NCBI RefSeq assembly: GCF_037892195.1
Contig: NZ_JATACI010000002.1
Location: forward strand, 2,356,001 to 2,420,000
DNA: 64,000 nucleotides
Source: Yoonia sp. GPGPB17
Lineage (GTDB): Bacteria > Pseudomonadota > Alphaproteobacteria > Rhodobacterales > Rhodobacteraceae
Direction of reading: 5' to 3'
Shown: in pieces, positions 24,525-32,139 of the stretch
Numbering within the stretch: position 1 is the stretch's first letter
Layout of the letters: the number at the start of each line of letters is the position of its first letter
Notes under the pieces: generated by a model
The model's database searches: none
What the model was told of the DNA's origin: nothing
What the model saw: the letters and a program-made list of their open reading frames with translations, nothing else
Made by a program: the position numbers and the translations under genes

Positions 24525-26741
24525 CTAACCGATCAACGCGTTAAGAGTTGCAGATGGGCGCATTGCTTGGGCGGCGCGCTCTTCGGATGGGTTGTAATAG
24601 CCAGCCAGATCAACCGCTGTTCCTTGTCCCTGACCCAACTCAGCCAAAATCGCGGCTTCGCCTGTTGTCAGCCCCTCGGCCAAAGGTGCAAAGGCTGCTG
24701 CCAGATCCGCATCATCGGTTTGCGCGGCTAGCGCTTCGGCCCAGTAGCGTGCGAACCAGTAATGGCTGTGGCGGTTGTCGGGCTGTCCCACTTTTCGCTG
24801 CGGCGATCGGCCTTCGGTCAATAGCTTTTCCGTGGCTGCATCGACGGCGTCGCCCATGACCTTAGCCGCAGCTTTGCCCTGCGATGCGCCCAGAAACCGC
24901 AGGCTTTCGCCCAAGGCGCAGAATTCACCCAGAGAGTCCCAGCGCAGGTGATTTTCCTGTACCAGCTGTTCCACATGCTTGGGCGCTGATCCACCAGCAC
25001 CGGTTTCAAACAGGCCGCCGCCGTTCATCAGGCCGACAACGGACAGCATCTTGGCCGATGTGCCGACCTCAAGGATTGGGAACAGATCGGTCAGGTAGTC
25101 GCGCAAGACGTTGCCAGTAACGGCTATCGTGTTGTCGCCTTTGTAGATCACTTCAAACGACCGGATGGTTGCGTCACGCGGGGCCATGATCTTGACCTTG
25201 CCCGCGACACCGGCCTTTGCCAGCGCTGGTTCCACATACTTCAGCAACTCCGCATCATGCGCGCGGTTGCGGTCGAGCCAAAAGATCGTCTCGTAGCCGG
25301 TGGTCGCCATACGGTCGAGCGCCAACTGTATCCAGTTTTCAATCGGTGCGCGGCGGGCTGAGGCCATACGCCAGATGTCGCCGACCTCGACGGTATGTGT
25401 ATGTAGCACATCGCCGTTATCCGCGATCACGCGCACGGTGCCGTCTGTTGGGATTTCGAACGTTGTCGGGTGCGATCCGTATTCTTCTGCCTTCTGTGCC
25501 ATCAGGCCAACGTTCTGCACGGTACCGGCCGTGACCGGATCAAGCGCGCCATTTGCTTTGCAGAATTCAACCGAGGCGTCGTATACAGGCGCGTAAGAGC
25601 TGTCGGGGATCACGCAGTTGGTGTCATCCTCCTCTCCGTCAGGACCCCAGCCTTTGCCACCTGCACGGATCACCGCAGGCATAGATGCGTCGATGATCAC
25701 GTCAGAGGGCACATGCAGGTTCGTGATGCCACGGTCCGAGTTCACCATGTAAAGCGGTGGGCGTTCAGCCAGCAGCGCGTGGATCTCTGCCCGGATGGCA
25801 GCACCGTCTGGCATCGTGTCGATGGCATCAAACAACGTGCCAAAACCCGCATTCGGGCTGATCCCGGCGGCGGCGAAATCATCGGCGTATTTGTCAAAGA
25901 CCGGCTGCAGGTAGGCTACAACTGCGTGGCCAAAGATGATCGGGTCTGAGACCTTCATCATCGTCGCCTTCATGTGTAGCGAGAAAAGCGTGCCATCTCC
26001 CAGCGTGCGTGTGATCTGCCGGTGGAAGAACGCTTTCAGCGCCTTGGCAGACATGAAGGTCGCATCGACGATCGTGCCTGCGGGCATCGCGATCCCGTCT
26101 TTGAGGGTGGTTACGCCACCGCCGCCGTCTGTCAGCTCGATCTTCAGTGTAGCGGCGTCGGACAAGGTGACCGACGTTTCATTCGAAAAGAAGTCATTCG
26201 CGCCCATTGTCGACACGCGCGTCTTGCTGTCGGCGGTCCACTTGCCCATCCGGTGCGGGTGCGCCTTGGCATATGCTTTGACAGAGGATGGCGCACGGCG
26301 GTCGGAGTTGCCTTCGCGCAGCACCGGGTTCACTGCCGAACCTTTGATCGCGTCATAGCGTTTGCGGGCTTCGATCTCGTCGGCACTTTCTGGTGTGTCA
26401 GGATAGTCAGGGATGTCATAACCTTGCCCTTGCAGCTCCTTCACAGCTTCAACCAACTGTGGCACCGAAGCCGAGACATTTGGCAGTTTGATCACGTTTG
26501 CGCTGGCTTCTTTCACAACGGTCCCAAGCAGCGCCAGATCGTCGGACACCTTTTGGGCGTCAGTCAGCTTTTCGGGGAAAGCCGCCAGAATACGACCGGC
26601 CAGCGAGATATCTTTGGTGCCGATGCTGATATCTGCCGCCGACAGAAACTTGCGCAGGATCGGCAGCAAAGAGGCGGACGCCAGTTGCGGCGCTTCGTCG
26701 GTCTTTGTGTAGATGATATCGGGAAGGGTCTGATCTGACAT
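24525..26741 (-). CDS. icd: NADP-dependent isocitrate dehydrogenase, monomeric type
   Basis: A 738-residue monomeric IDH converting isocitrate to 2-oxoglutarate, CO2 and NADPH in the TCA cycle. Recognisable features are the N-terminal DIIYTKTDEAPQLASASLLP, the substrate loop with NFFSNETSVTL, the central IWRMASARRAPIENWIQLAL and LWLDRNRAHD-like FWLDRNRAHDAELL, and GNVLRDYLTDLFPILEVGTSAKML. The length fits monomeric enzymes of about 740 residues, unlike the 420-residue dimeric form. The start at 26741 (MSDQT) has GAGG 8 bases upstream; the ATG two codons earlier is too close to it. Confidence 0.95.
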   Translation of the reverse strand: MSDQTLPDIIYTKTDEAPQLASASLLPILRKFLSAADISIGTKDISLAGRILAAFPEKLTDAQKVSDDLALLGTVVKEASANVIKLPNVSASVPQLVEAVKELQGQGYDIPDYPDTPESADEIEARKRYDAIKGSAVNPVLREGNSDRRAPSSVKAYAKAHPHRMGKWTADSKTRVSTMGANDFFSNETSVTLSDAATLKIELTDGGGGVTTLKDGIAMPAGTIVDATFMSAKALKAFFHRQITRTLGDGTLFSLHMKATMMKVSDPIIFGHAVVAYLQPVFDKYADDFAAAGISPNAGFGTLFDAIDTMPDGAAIRAEIHALLAERPPLYMVNSDRGITNLHVPSDVIIDASMPAVIRAGGKGWGPDGEEDDTNCVIPDSSYAPVYDASVEFCKANGALDPVTAGTVQNVGLMAQKAEEYGSHPTTFEIPTDGTVRVIADNGDVLHTHTVEVGDIWRMASARRAPIENWIQLALDRMATTGYETIFWLDRNRAHDAELLKYVEPALAKAGVAGKVKIMAPRDATIRSFEVIYKGDNTIAVTGNVLRDYLTDLFPILEVGTSAKMLSVVGLMNGGGLFETGAGGSAPKHVEQLVQENHLRWDSLGEFCALGESLRFLGASQGKAAAKVMGDAVDAATEKLLTEGRSPQRKVGQPDNRHSHYWFARYWAEALAAQTDDADLAAAFAPLAEGLTTGEAAILAELGQGQGTAVDLAGYYNPSEERAAQAMRPSATLNALIG

Positions 26742-26818
26742 GCGCATGTCCTCGTTTTTGGTGTGTTTCGTCGGCTTTGAGGGGCCGGTGCAACCTAGCA
26801 GGAATACACAGGCCGGAT

Positions 26819-26832
26819 TTGATTCACATCAC
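26819..26832. promoter_or_regulatory. Imperfect FNR-type site upstream of icd
   Basis: TTGATTCACATCAC differs from TTGAT-N4-ATCAA only in the last base. It lies about 78-91 bases before the icd ATG and over 240 bases before the acyl-CoA synthetase start. Because of the mismatch this is weaker than the four other boxes in the window. Confidence 0.35.
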
Positions 26833-26865
26833 TAGTGGAACGGGTTCAGAAAGGGAATAGTTTTG

Positions 26866-26881
26866 GTGTACAATTGTACAC
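26866..26881. promoter_or_regulatory. Perfect 16-base palindrome in the icd/acyl-CoA synthetase promoter region
   Basis: GTGTACAATTGTACAC is its own reverse complement. It lies about 190 bases before the acyl-CoA synthetase start and 125 bases before the icd start. The symmetry and A/T-rich centre suggest an operator for a dimeric repressor (GntR or TetR type, for example a fatty-acid regulator). No regulator gene is adjacent. Confidence 0.5.
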
Positions 26882-27072
26882 AAAGGCGACGGAACGACTC
26901 CCCGATGTTGAGGAACAAGCCAATAGCCGAGCATCGACCGAGTTGGGCGCCACCGTGAACGATCATGGACCACCACAACCGAACGTAGTGTTACATGGTT
27001 CACAGACGCAGTTTTGCTTCACAAAGCAGTTCGACAGGCTAGAGTATCGGGAACGCTTTTGGGAGGAAGTAC

Positions 27073-28794
27073 GTGACAGATCAGACACGCCCATGGACGG
27101 CCTTTTATGGCCCGTCCGTTCGCAAGACCATTGACGCCCCCGAACATAGAACAATTGGCGGTTTTATCACGGCAATGGCTGAGCTTTATGGTGACCGGCC
27201 TGCATTCACGACTTGCCTGCCCAATGGGATGAACGGCACGCTGACTTATGCGCAGGCCGACGAAATGTCAGATGCGCTGGCCGTCTATTTTCGCGAAATC
27301 GCGGGGCTGAAAACGGGCGACCGTGTGGCTATCCAGGTGCCGAACTGCCTGGCTTATCCGATTGCAGCAATGGCTGTTTTTAAGGCCGGGTGCGTATTGG
27401 TTAACGTCAACCCGCTGTACACGCCCGAAGAGATGGCCAAGCAGTTTGCTGATGCAGGGCCTTCGGCGATTGTCGTGGTAGATATGTTCGCCGACAAGCT
27501 GGTCGAGGCCATGCAGGGCCACCCGATCCCCAATGTGATCGTGACCCGCGTGGCCGAGTACTTTCCAGCTATGCCGCGTGGTATCGTCGGTCTTGTTCAG
27601 AAATACTGGGACCAGACAATCAAACCGATCACGATCCCGCATATGCGCCTGCCTGAGGCCGTGAAGGTAAGCCGTGCCAAGCACGACGAAACACACAACG
27701 CGCTGCAAAGCTATCGCAAGACCATTGATCCTGACGACGTGGCTTGCCTGCAATACACAGGCGGGACCACCGGTGTATCAAAGGGTGCGATGCTGACCCA
27801 CACCAATATTCTGATGAATATGGAACAGACGATGGAGTTGATCGAGCAGTTCGAGAAAGGTGAAGAAGTCGCTCTGACGGCGCTGCCGCTCTACCATGTG
27901 TTCGCCTTCACCGTAAATTTTCTGGGCATGTATTCCCAAGGCGCGCACAACATCCTGATCCCGAACCCACGCCCCTTGAGCAACCTCAAACGGGCGTTTG
28001 AGAACTATAAGATCACTTGGCTCAGCGGTGTGAACACGCTGTTCAATGGTCTCAATGGTGAGATTTGGTTTCAGGATACGCCGCCAAAACACCTCAAATT
28101 TGCATCGTCCGGCGGGATGGCCACCCAAGGCGTTGTCGCCGAACGATGGGAAGAGTTGACTGGAAAGCCATTGCTTGAAGGGTACGGGCTCACCGAGTCT
28201 TCGCCGATCCTCACCTTCAACCCCTATGGCAAAAGCCGTCTGAACTCGATCGGGGTGCCGTTGCCCTCAACCGTTGTGAAATGCGTCGATGAAGATGGCG
28301 CGGATGTACCGCAGGGTGAGGCAGGCGAGCTGATCGCCAAAGGCCCTCAGGTCATGAAAGGGTATTGGAACAAGCCTGAAGAGACTGACAAAACCTTGCA
28401 GAACGGTTGGTTGCTGACCGGCGATATCGGGGTGATGGACGATGATGGATACTTTAAGGTTGTCGATCGCAAGAAAGACATGATCCTCGTGTCTGGATTC
28501 AACGTCTATCCCAATGAGATCGAAGACACGATTGCCGCACACCCCGGCGTTGAGGAAGTTGCCGTTATCGGTGTTCAGGATGGAGCATCGGGCGAAGCAG
28601 TGAAGGCATATATCGTCAAACGCGATGATACACTCGATAAAGACGCGATCCGGGCCTACTGTAAAGAACATCTGACAGCCTACAAGGTGCCCAAAGCGGT
28701 TGAGTTCCGCGAAGAGCTACCCAAATCAAATGTCGGAAAAATCCTGCGCAGAGATCTGCGTGCCGAAGAACAAGCCAAAGTGGAGAACGCATAA
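27073..28794 (+). CDS. fadD: Long-chain fatty acid--CoA ligase
   Basis: A 573-residue AMP-forming acyl-CoA synthetase that activates fatty acids for beta-oxidation or lipid synthesis. The P-loop motif is YTGGTTGVSKGAML (about residue 226), the A5 motif GYGLTESSPILT, the A7 region WLLTGDIGVMDDDGYFKVVDRKKDMI, and the catalytic lysine lies in LPKSNVGKILRRDLR near the C-terminus. Length and motifs match FadD. The start is GTG at 27073 behind GGGAGGAAG. The stop overlaps the ATG of the transporter gene (TAATG), so the two are translated together. Confidence 0.92.
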   Translation: MTDQTRPWTAFYGPSVRKTIDAPEHRTIGGFITAMAELYGDRPAFTTCLPNGMNGTLTYAQADEMSDALAVYFREIAGLKTGDRVAIQVPNCLAYPIAAMAVFKAGCVLVNVNPLYTPEEMAKQFADAGPSAIVVVDMFADKLVEAMQGHPIPNVIVTRVAEYFPAMPRGIVGLVQKYWDQTIKPITIPHMRLPEAVKVSRAKHDETHNALQSYRKTIDPDDVACLQYTGGTTGVSKGAMLTHTNILMNMEQTMELIEQFEKGEEVALTALPLYHVFAFTVNFLGMYSQGAHNILIPNPRPLSNLKRAFENYKITWLSGVNTLFNGLNGEIWFQDTPPKHLKFASSGGMATQGVVAERWEELTGKPLLEGYGLTESSPILTFNPYGKSRLNSIGVPLPSTVVKCVDEDGADVPQGEAGELIAKGPQVMKGYWNKPEETDKTLQNGWLLTGDIGVMDDDGYFKVVDRKKDMILVSGFNVYPNEIEDTIAAHPGVEEVAVIGVQDGASGEAVKAYIVKRDDTLDKDAIRAYCKEHLTAYKVPKAVEFREELPKSNVGKILRRDLRAEEQAKVENA

Positions 28795-29675
28795 TGGTTG
28801 GACCACTTGAGCAAGCCATTCTGGCGTTGATGATTTTTGTGATCATGCTGGGGATGGGCGCATCGCTGACACCGCGCGACTTCACATTAGCCTTGAAACG
28901 ACCTTACGGTTTGATGATTGGCGTTGTGTCTCAGTACGGGTTCATGCCGCTGATCGGCTTTGTTTTAGCAACGACGTTGCCCGTGTCAGACACAATCAAG
29001 ATTGGCATCCTGATCATGGCTTGTATGCCGGGTGGGACCACTTCGAATATCTTCACCTACTTTTCCAAAGGCAATCTGGCGCTGTCAGTGCTGATGACGG
29101 TGACTTCAACGGTCTTTGGTGTTGTTTTGATCCCACTTGTTCTGGTGCTCTATGCCGGTGCGCTTGATCTGGATATCCCGCGCGAGAACATCATAGCCAC
29201 GCTTGTGTTGCTACTGGTGCCCGTGGGCATTGGCATGGTGATGCGTAAGCTGAATGCCAACGTCGGCGCCGTAACCGAGTTCATGGGCTCCATGCTTGCG
29301 ATTTTCTTTATACTGTTCCTGATCGTGTCTTGGATTCCGCGAAACTGGGAGTTCCTTTTGACAACAACGTGGGCCACCTATTTTGGGTCTATTGTATTGG
29401 GGCTTTTCGGGTTTGCGTTGGGTTATGGTTTCTCGATCCTTCTGAGACTGCACCCTCGGAACGCCCGTACCGTAGCGCTTGAAACCGGCATCCAGAACGG
29501 ACCGCTAGCTATCGCGATTATCGCCTTCACCTTTGCGGGGACCGAGGCGCAGTCGATCATGGCCGTTCCGGTGCTTTATTCGCTCTTTATCGTCATCACA
29601 TCAACCATGCTGACGCTTTGGTTCCGCCGCGTGAACACAGCGAATGAACAACCGCTGCCGAACGGTTTGCTCTAG
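28794..29675 (+). CDS. Bile acid:sodium symporter family (BASS) transporter
   Basis: A 293-residue inner-membrane protein with eight to ten hydrophobic segments and BASS motifs: ILALMIFVIMLGMGASLTPRDF at the N-terminus, MACMPGGTTSNIFTYFSKGN and ALETGIQNGPLAIAI. Bacterial members carry organic anions (steroids, keto acids, others) in symport with sodium. It is fused by a TAATG overlap to the fatty acid CoA-ligase gene, suggesting uptake of a carboxylic substrate that the ligase then activates. A second paralogue is at 52695. A strong hairpin after the stop can end transcription. Confidence 0.88.
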   Translation: MVGPLEQAILALMIFVIMLGMGASLTPRDFTLALKRPYGLMIGVVSQYGFMPLIGFVLATTLPVSDTIKIGILIMACMPGGTTSNIFTYFSKGNLALSVLMTVTSTVFGVVLIPLVLVLYAGALDLDIPRENIIATLVLLLVPVGIGMVMRKLNANVGAVTEFMGSMLAIFFILFLIVSWIPRNWEFLLTTTWATYFGSIVLGLFGFALGYGFSILLRLHPRNARTVALETGIQNGPLAIAIIAFTFAGTEAQSIMAVPVLYSLFIVITSTMLTLWFRRVNTANEQPLPNGLL

Positions 29676-29683
29676 CCATGCGT

Positions 29684-29710
29684 ATTGCCGCGACGTTAGT
29701 TCGCGGCAAT
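29684..29710. terminator. Bidirectional terminator-like hairpin between convergent genes
   Basis: ATTGCCGCGA (29684-29693) and TCGCGGCAAT (29701-29710) form a perfect 10-bp stem with a 7-base loop. It lies between the stop of the BASS gene (29675) and the wza stop, and overlaps the last codons of wza. There is no clear T-tract on either side, so termination may rely on other factors. Confidence 0.55.
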
Positions 29711-31042
29711 CCCCGCACTTGTCGTGAGCAGTGACGGCACAAGTTGCTGAACCACCCGGTTCCAGCGCGTCACGGGTTGTTCTGCGATAAAGACGATATC
29801 ATTTGGCAGCAGGTTCAAGCGCGTTGCAAGAAGCAGATTGCTGACGTTCTCGGCATTCAAATGCCATGCTGTAATCGCGCCGAAATCCTCATCCGAACTG
29901 CGCAGCACATAGATTTGGCCAGGGTTGCCCGTTTCGCTGGAAAAGCCGCCTTCTGCAAAAAGCGCGTCTGCAAGAGTAGCTTGCCGCCCGAACGGCAACG
30001 GGAAGCGTCCCGGCTTGGTGACTTCACCGGTCAGGTAGACAAAGTCCCTTGCTACAGCATCAAGCGCGATCTGTTCTTGAAAATTGCTGCGTGCCTCGGC
30101 CAATGCAGCACGGCGTAGCTCAACCTCGGCGGTCAACTCGGCCAACGCTTGTACACGTCCTTGTTGGCGGAATTGCGCAAGGGTGATCTGCTCTTCGAAA
30201 TAGGCTTGCGCCCTTTCCAGTTCGAATGCGGTATCGACAAAGATACTGTCCCCGGCAAGCAGCCGCGTCTTTTGCAGGCTGGGGTCACGCAGGTACGCGA
30301 CCAATGGAATCTGATAAAGGGTGCCGCCCCGATAAATACGGATCGAGGCAAAATCGATGTCCGGTGTGGCGATGCCGCCTGACAGGGCAATCGCCTCGTC
30401 CAGAAACACCGGCGTCAACGCGATTGGCACAATGGCTGGGTTACCAACCGCCCCGCCAATCGACACCCGTTTGGAGTTGAACTCGGCAATCTCGAGGCTG
30501 AAGGTCGGGTCAATGCGGTTTTCGACCAGGCTTTGAAAAAGTTGCGCCTCGGCGCCTTCCAAGGTCAGCCCTGCCAGCATCACACGGCCCACGTCAGGTA
30601 CTGCGATAGCCCCGTCATCTTGCACGGTATACCCTTCACGGCTGTTCTGCGCTGCCAAGAGACCGCTAAGCTCTTCAACCGTGTCGCCCGAAGACCGCGT
30701 CGCTAGTAACAAAACATCGCCAACCCCGATACGATAGGGGCCGGGGTCCGCGGTGGGTGGCGGCCGAGTGGTCAAAGATGCGGGGCGTTGCTGTTCGGTC
30801 AGGCTGGGCGGCGGAGCAGCACCGGCACCGCGCAGCGCAGAGGGGCTGCCTGCAGTCTGAAAGAACGCGTCAGGTATCTGTTCCGGGGTTCTTATGTCAC
30901 GGTTCGCGACCAAAACCGACTCAGCCGTCAGCGGGACGATCCGTACTTTACCATCCGCTGCTGTTACCTGAGGCGAGATATAAGCCGTACCGCAAGCGCT
31001 TAGTGTCACCACGGTCAGGATCCCCAAGCACCATCGTCGCAT
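29696..31042 (-). CDS. wza: Outer-membrane polysaccharide export protein (Wza type)
   Basis: A 448-residue lipoprotein: the signal ends in the lipobox LSAC. The export domain has YRIGVGDVLLLATR, and SLBB-like domains follow (GYTVQDDGAIAVPDVGRVMLAGLTLE, then VYLTGEVTKPGRFPLPFG). Wza-type proteins form the octameric outer-membrane channel for capsule or EPS. I use the ATG at 31042, with GAAGG 6 bases upstream, instead of the TTG four codons earlier. It is the last gene of the minus-strand yjbH-yjbF-yjbE-like-wza set and equals GfcE in the E. coli group-4 capsule order. An inserted helical region (about residues 280-330) is rich in Glu, Ala and Arg. Confidence 0.9.
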   Translation of the reverse strand: MRRWCLGILTVVTLSACGTAYISPQVTAADGKVRIVPLTAESVLVANRDIRTPEQIPDAFFQTAGSPSALRGAGAAPPPSLTEQQRPASLTTRPPPTADPGPYRIGVGDVLLLATRSSGDTVEELSGLLAAQNSREGYTVQDDGAIAVPDVGRVMLAGLTLEGAEAQLFQSLVENRIDPTFSLEIAEFNSKRVSIGGAVGNPAIVPIALTPVFLDEAIALSGGIATPDIDFASIRIYRGGTLYQIPLVAYLRDPSLQKTRLLAGDSIFVDTAFELERAQAYFEEQITLAQFRQQGRVQALAELTAEVELRRAALAEARSNFQEQIALDAVARDFVYLTGEVTKPGRFPLPFGRQATLADALFAEGGFSSETGNPGQIYVLRSSDEDFGAITAWHLNAENVSNLLLATRLNLLPNDIVFIAEQPVTRWNRVVQQLVPSLLTTSAGIAAN

Positions 31043-31177
31043 TGCAACCTTCAACTATGATCCCCAAAACTGAGTGGCTTATGCATGAAGGCTGCGCGAG
31101 GCCTGATGGGCCCATATCGCATAGGTCGAGCGACCGCAGTGCGGCCGATCCTTCAATGCAGAGTGACTGCTGCTTTA

Positions 31178-31399
31178 CTAATTTGTTGTTGTCGTGCTCG
31201 AACCGGATTCATCACCGCTGGCGACCACGGCGACAAACGTCAGAATTCCCGCAGCGTAGGCGAAATAGATCGCGTTGTTCACCACCACAGTCGCACCCTG
31301 TGCAACCGTAGGGTCAACAATCGTAATCTCCTGCTCTAGCGCGAAACTGGTGGTCCCTGTCAGCATCAACGCGACAACGATAGGCATAAGACGTTTCAT
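31178..31399 (-). CDS. Small exported protein, YjbE/GfcA-like
   Basis: A 73-residue protein: signal peptide (MKRLMPIVVALMLTGTTSFA), a short beta-prone region, one hydrophobic segment (AIYFAYAAGILTFVAVVA) and a serine/threonine tail SGDESGSSTTTTN. E. coli YjbE and GfcA have the same plan (signal peptide, glycine/alanine-rich core, Thr-rich end) and lie in the same gene order next to yjbF and wza. On that basis it is probably the YjbE/GfcA equivalent, whose role in exopolysaccharide production is required but not mechanistically known. Sequence identity is too low to be certain. Confidence 0.6.
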   Translation of the reverse strand: MKRLMPIVVALMLTGTTSFALEQEITIVDPTVAQGATVVVNNAIYFAYAAGILTFVAVVASGDESGSSTTTTN

Positions 31400-31460
31400 T
31401 TCTATGTCCCTTTATTCAGAAGGAGTTTCATACTTTAGTCTATACTGATGGGCCAAGACT

Positions 31461-31505
31461 GACAATTGATCTAGCACAACGAGGCCATGACACCAGCCAA
31501 TTGTC
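31461..31505. repeat. Inverted repeat downstream of yjbF
   Basis: GACAATTG (31461-31468) and CAATTGTC (31498-31505) are perfect inverted copies with a 29-base spacer, just after the yjbF stop at 31510 on the minus strand. It could form a weak stem-loop between yjbF and the small-protein gene, separating expression of the two. Confidence 0.4.
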
Positions 31506-31509
31506 GCCG

Positions 31510-32139
31510 TCAATTGAGCTCCTGAACTTCAAGTAACCCAATTTCCGGCGAAACCCACTGCTTTGATTCCGTGATACGTCCACTTTCGTTAAAAGTGTAT
31601 GAATTTGTGAAGGATACCTTTGACGATTTGCATGTCTCGGTCGCGGACAGAGCGTCGTGGAACTGCAGGTCGCAGCGGAAGCTTTGCGCAATGATCTGAT
31701 TTTCGCCATCCAGATACCGGTGAATCCGTACCGCGTTGCCCATATCGTGCCTCAATCTGGCGGCCACTTCAGAAACATCTGCCGTCATCAGGTCAAACCC
31801 GAAACCCCGCGTCGCCACAACCAGCCCGTCTTGCAGACTGATCGAAACACCATCGGCCGTCAGATAAGTCTCAACACCCTGGTTGGTGTTGACCAGTGAG
31901 AGAATTGCCACAGCTTGCCGCGCTGGTATCTCGATCAGGATCAAGCGTGTGTTGAGCTGCGAGACCACGTCGGGTGTCAACGTCCGCCGCAGGTCATCGG
32001 CGGTGATCACCTGTGCCGCTGGTTGTGGTATCATGGTCGCCAAAACCTCTGAAACACTGGGGAAATCACGAGGCACATTGCCGCAGGCGGCCAAGACGAA
32101 CAGAACACCCAAACGTTGGAACACGCGTAACCCGGTCAT
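31510..32139 (-). CDS. yjbF: YjbF-family lipoprotein (GfcB-like)
   Basis: A 209-residue lipoprotein from the ATG at 32139 (MTGLRVFQRLGVLFVLAACGN, lipobox VLAAC), which overlaps the yjbH stop as ATGA. The family core is visible as RLILIEIPARQAVAIL, DGLVVATRGFGFDLMTADV and a C-terminal beta-rich part with QWVSPEIGLLEVQEL. YjbF/GfcB is needed for exopolysaccharide or group-4 capsule assembly and probably sits at the outer membrane. It acts with YjbH and the small YjbE-like protein; YjbG (GfcC) is absent here. Confidence 0.88.
   Translation of the reverse strand: MTGLRVFQRLGVLFVLAACGNVPRDFPSVSEVLATMIPQPAAQVITADDLRRTLTPDVVSQLNTRLILIEIPARQAVAILSLVNTNQGVETYLTADGVSISLQDGLVVATRGFGFDLMTADVSEVAARLRHDMGNAVRIHRYLDGENQIIAQSFRCDLQFHDALSATETCKSSKVSFTNSYTFNESGRITESKQWVSPEIGLLEVQELN

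Larger units (their letters stand above)
26742..27072. other. Divergent intergenic region between icd and the acyl-CoA synthetase gene
   Basis: This 331-base stretch has no convincing gene. An ORF from 26835 that runs into the next gene is low-complexity in character and matches nothing I know. It holds the icd ribosome-binding site at the left, a near-FNR box at 26819-26832, the palindrome at 26866-26881 and, at the right end, the GGGAGGAAG ribosome-binding site of the acyl-CoA synthetase gene. Confidence 0.6.
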
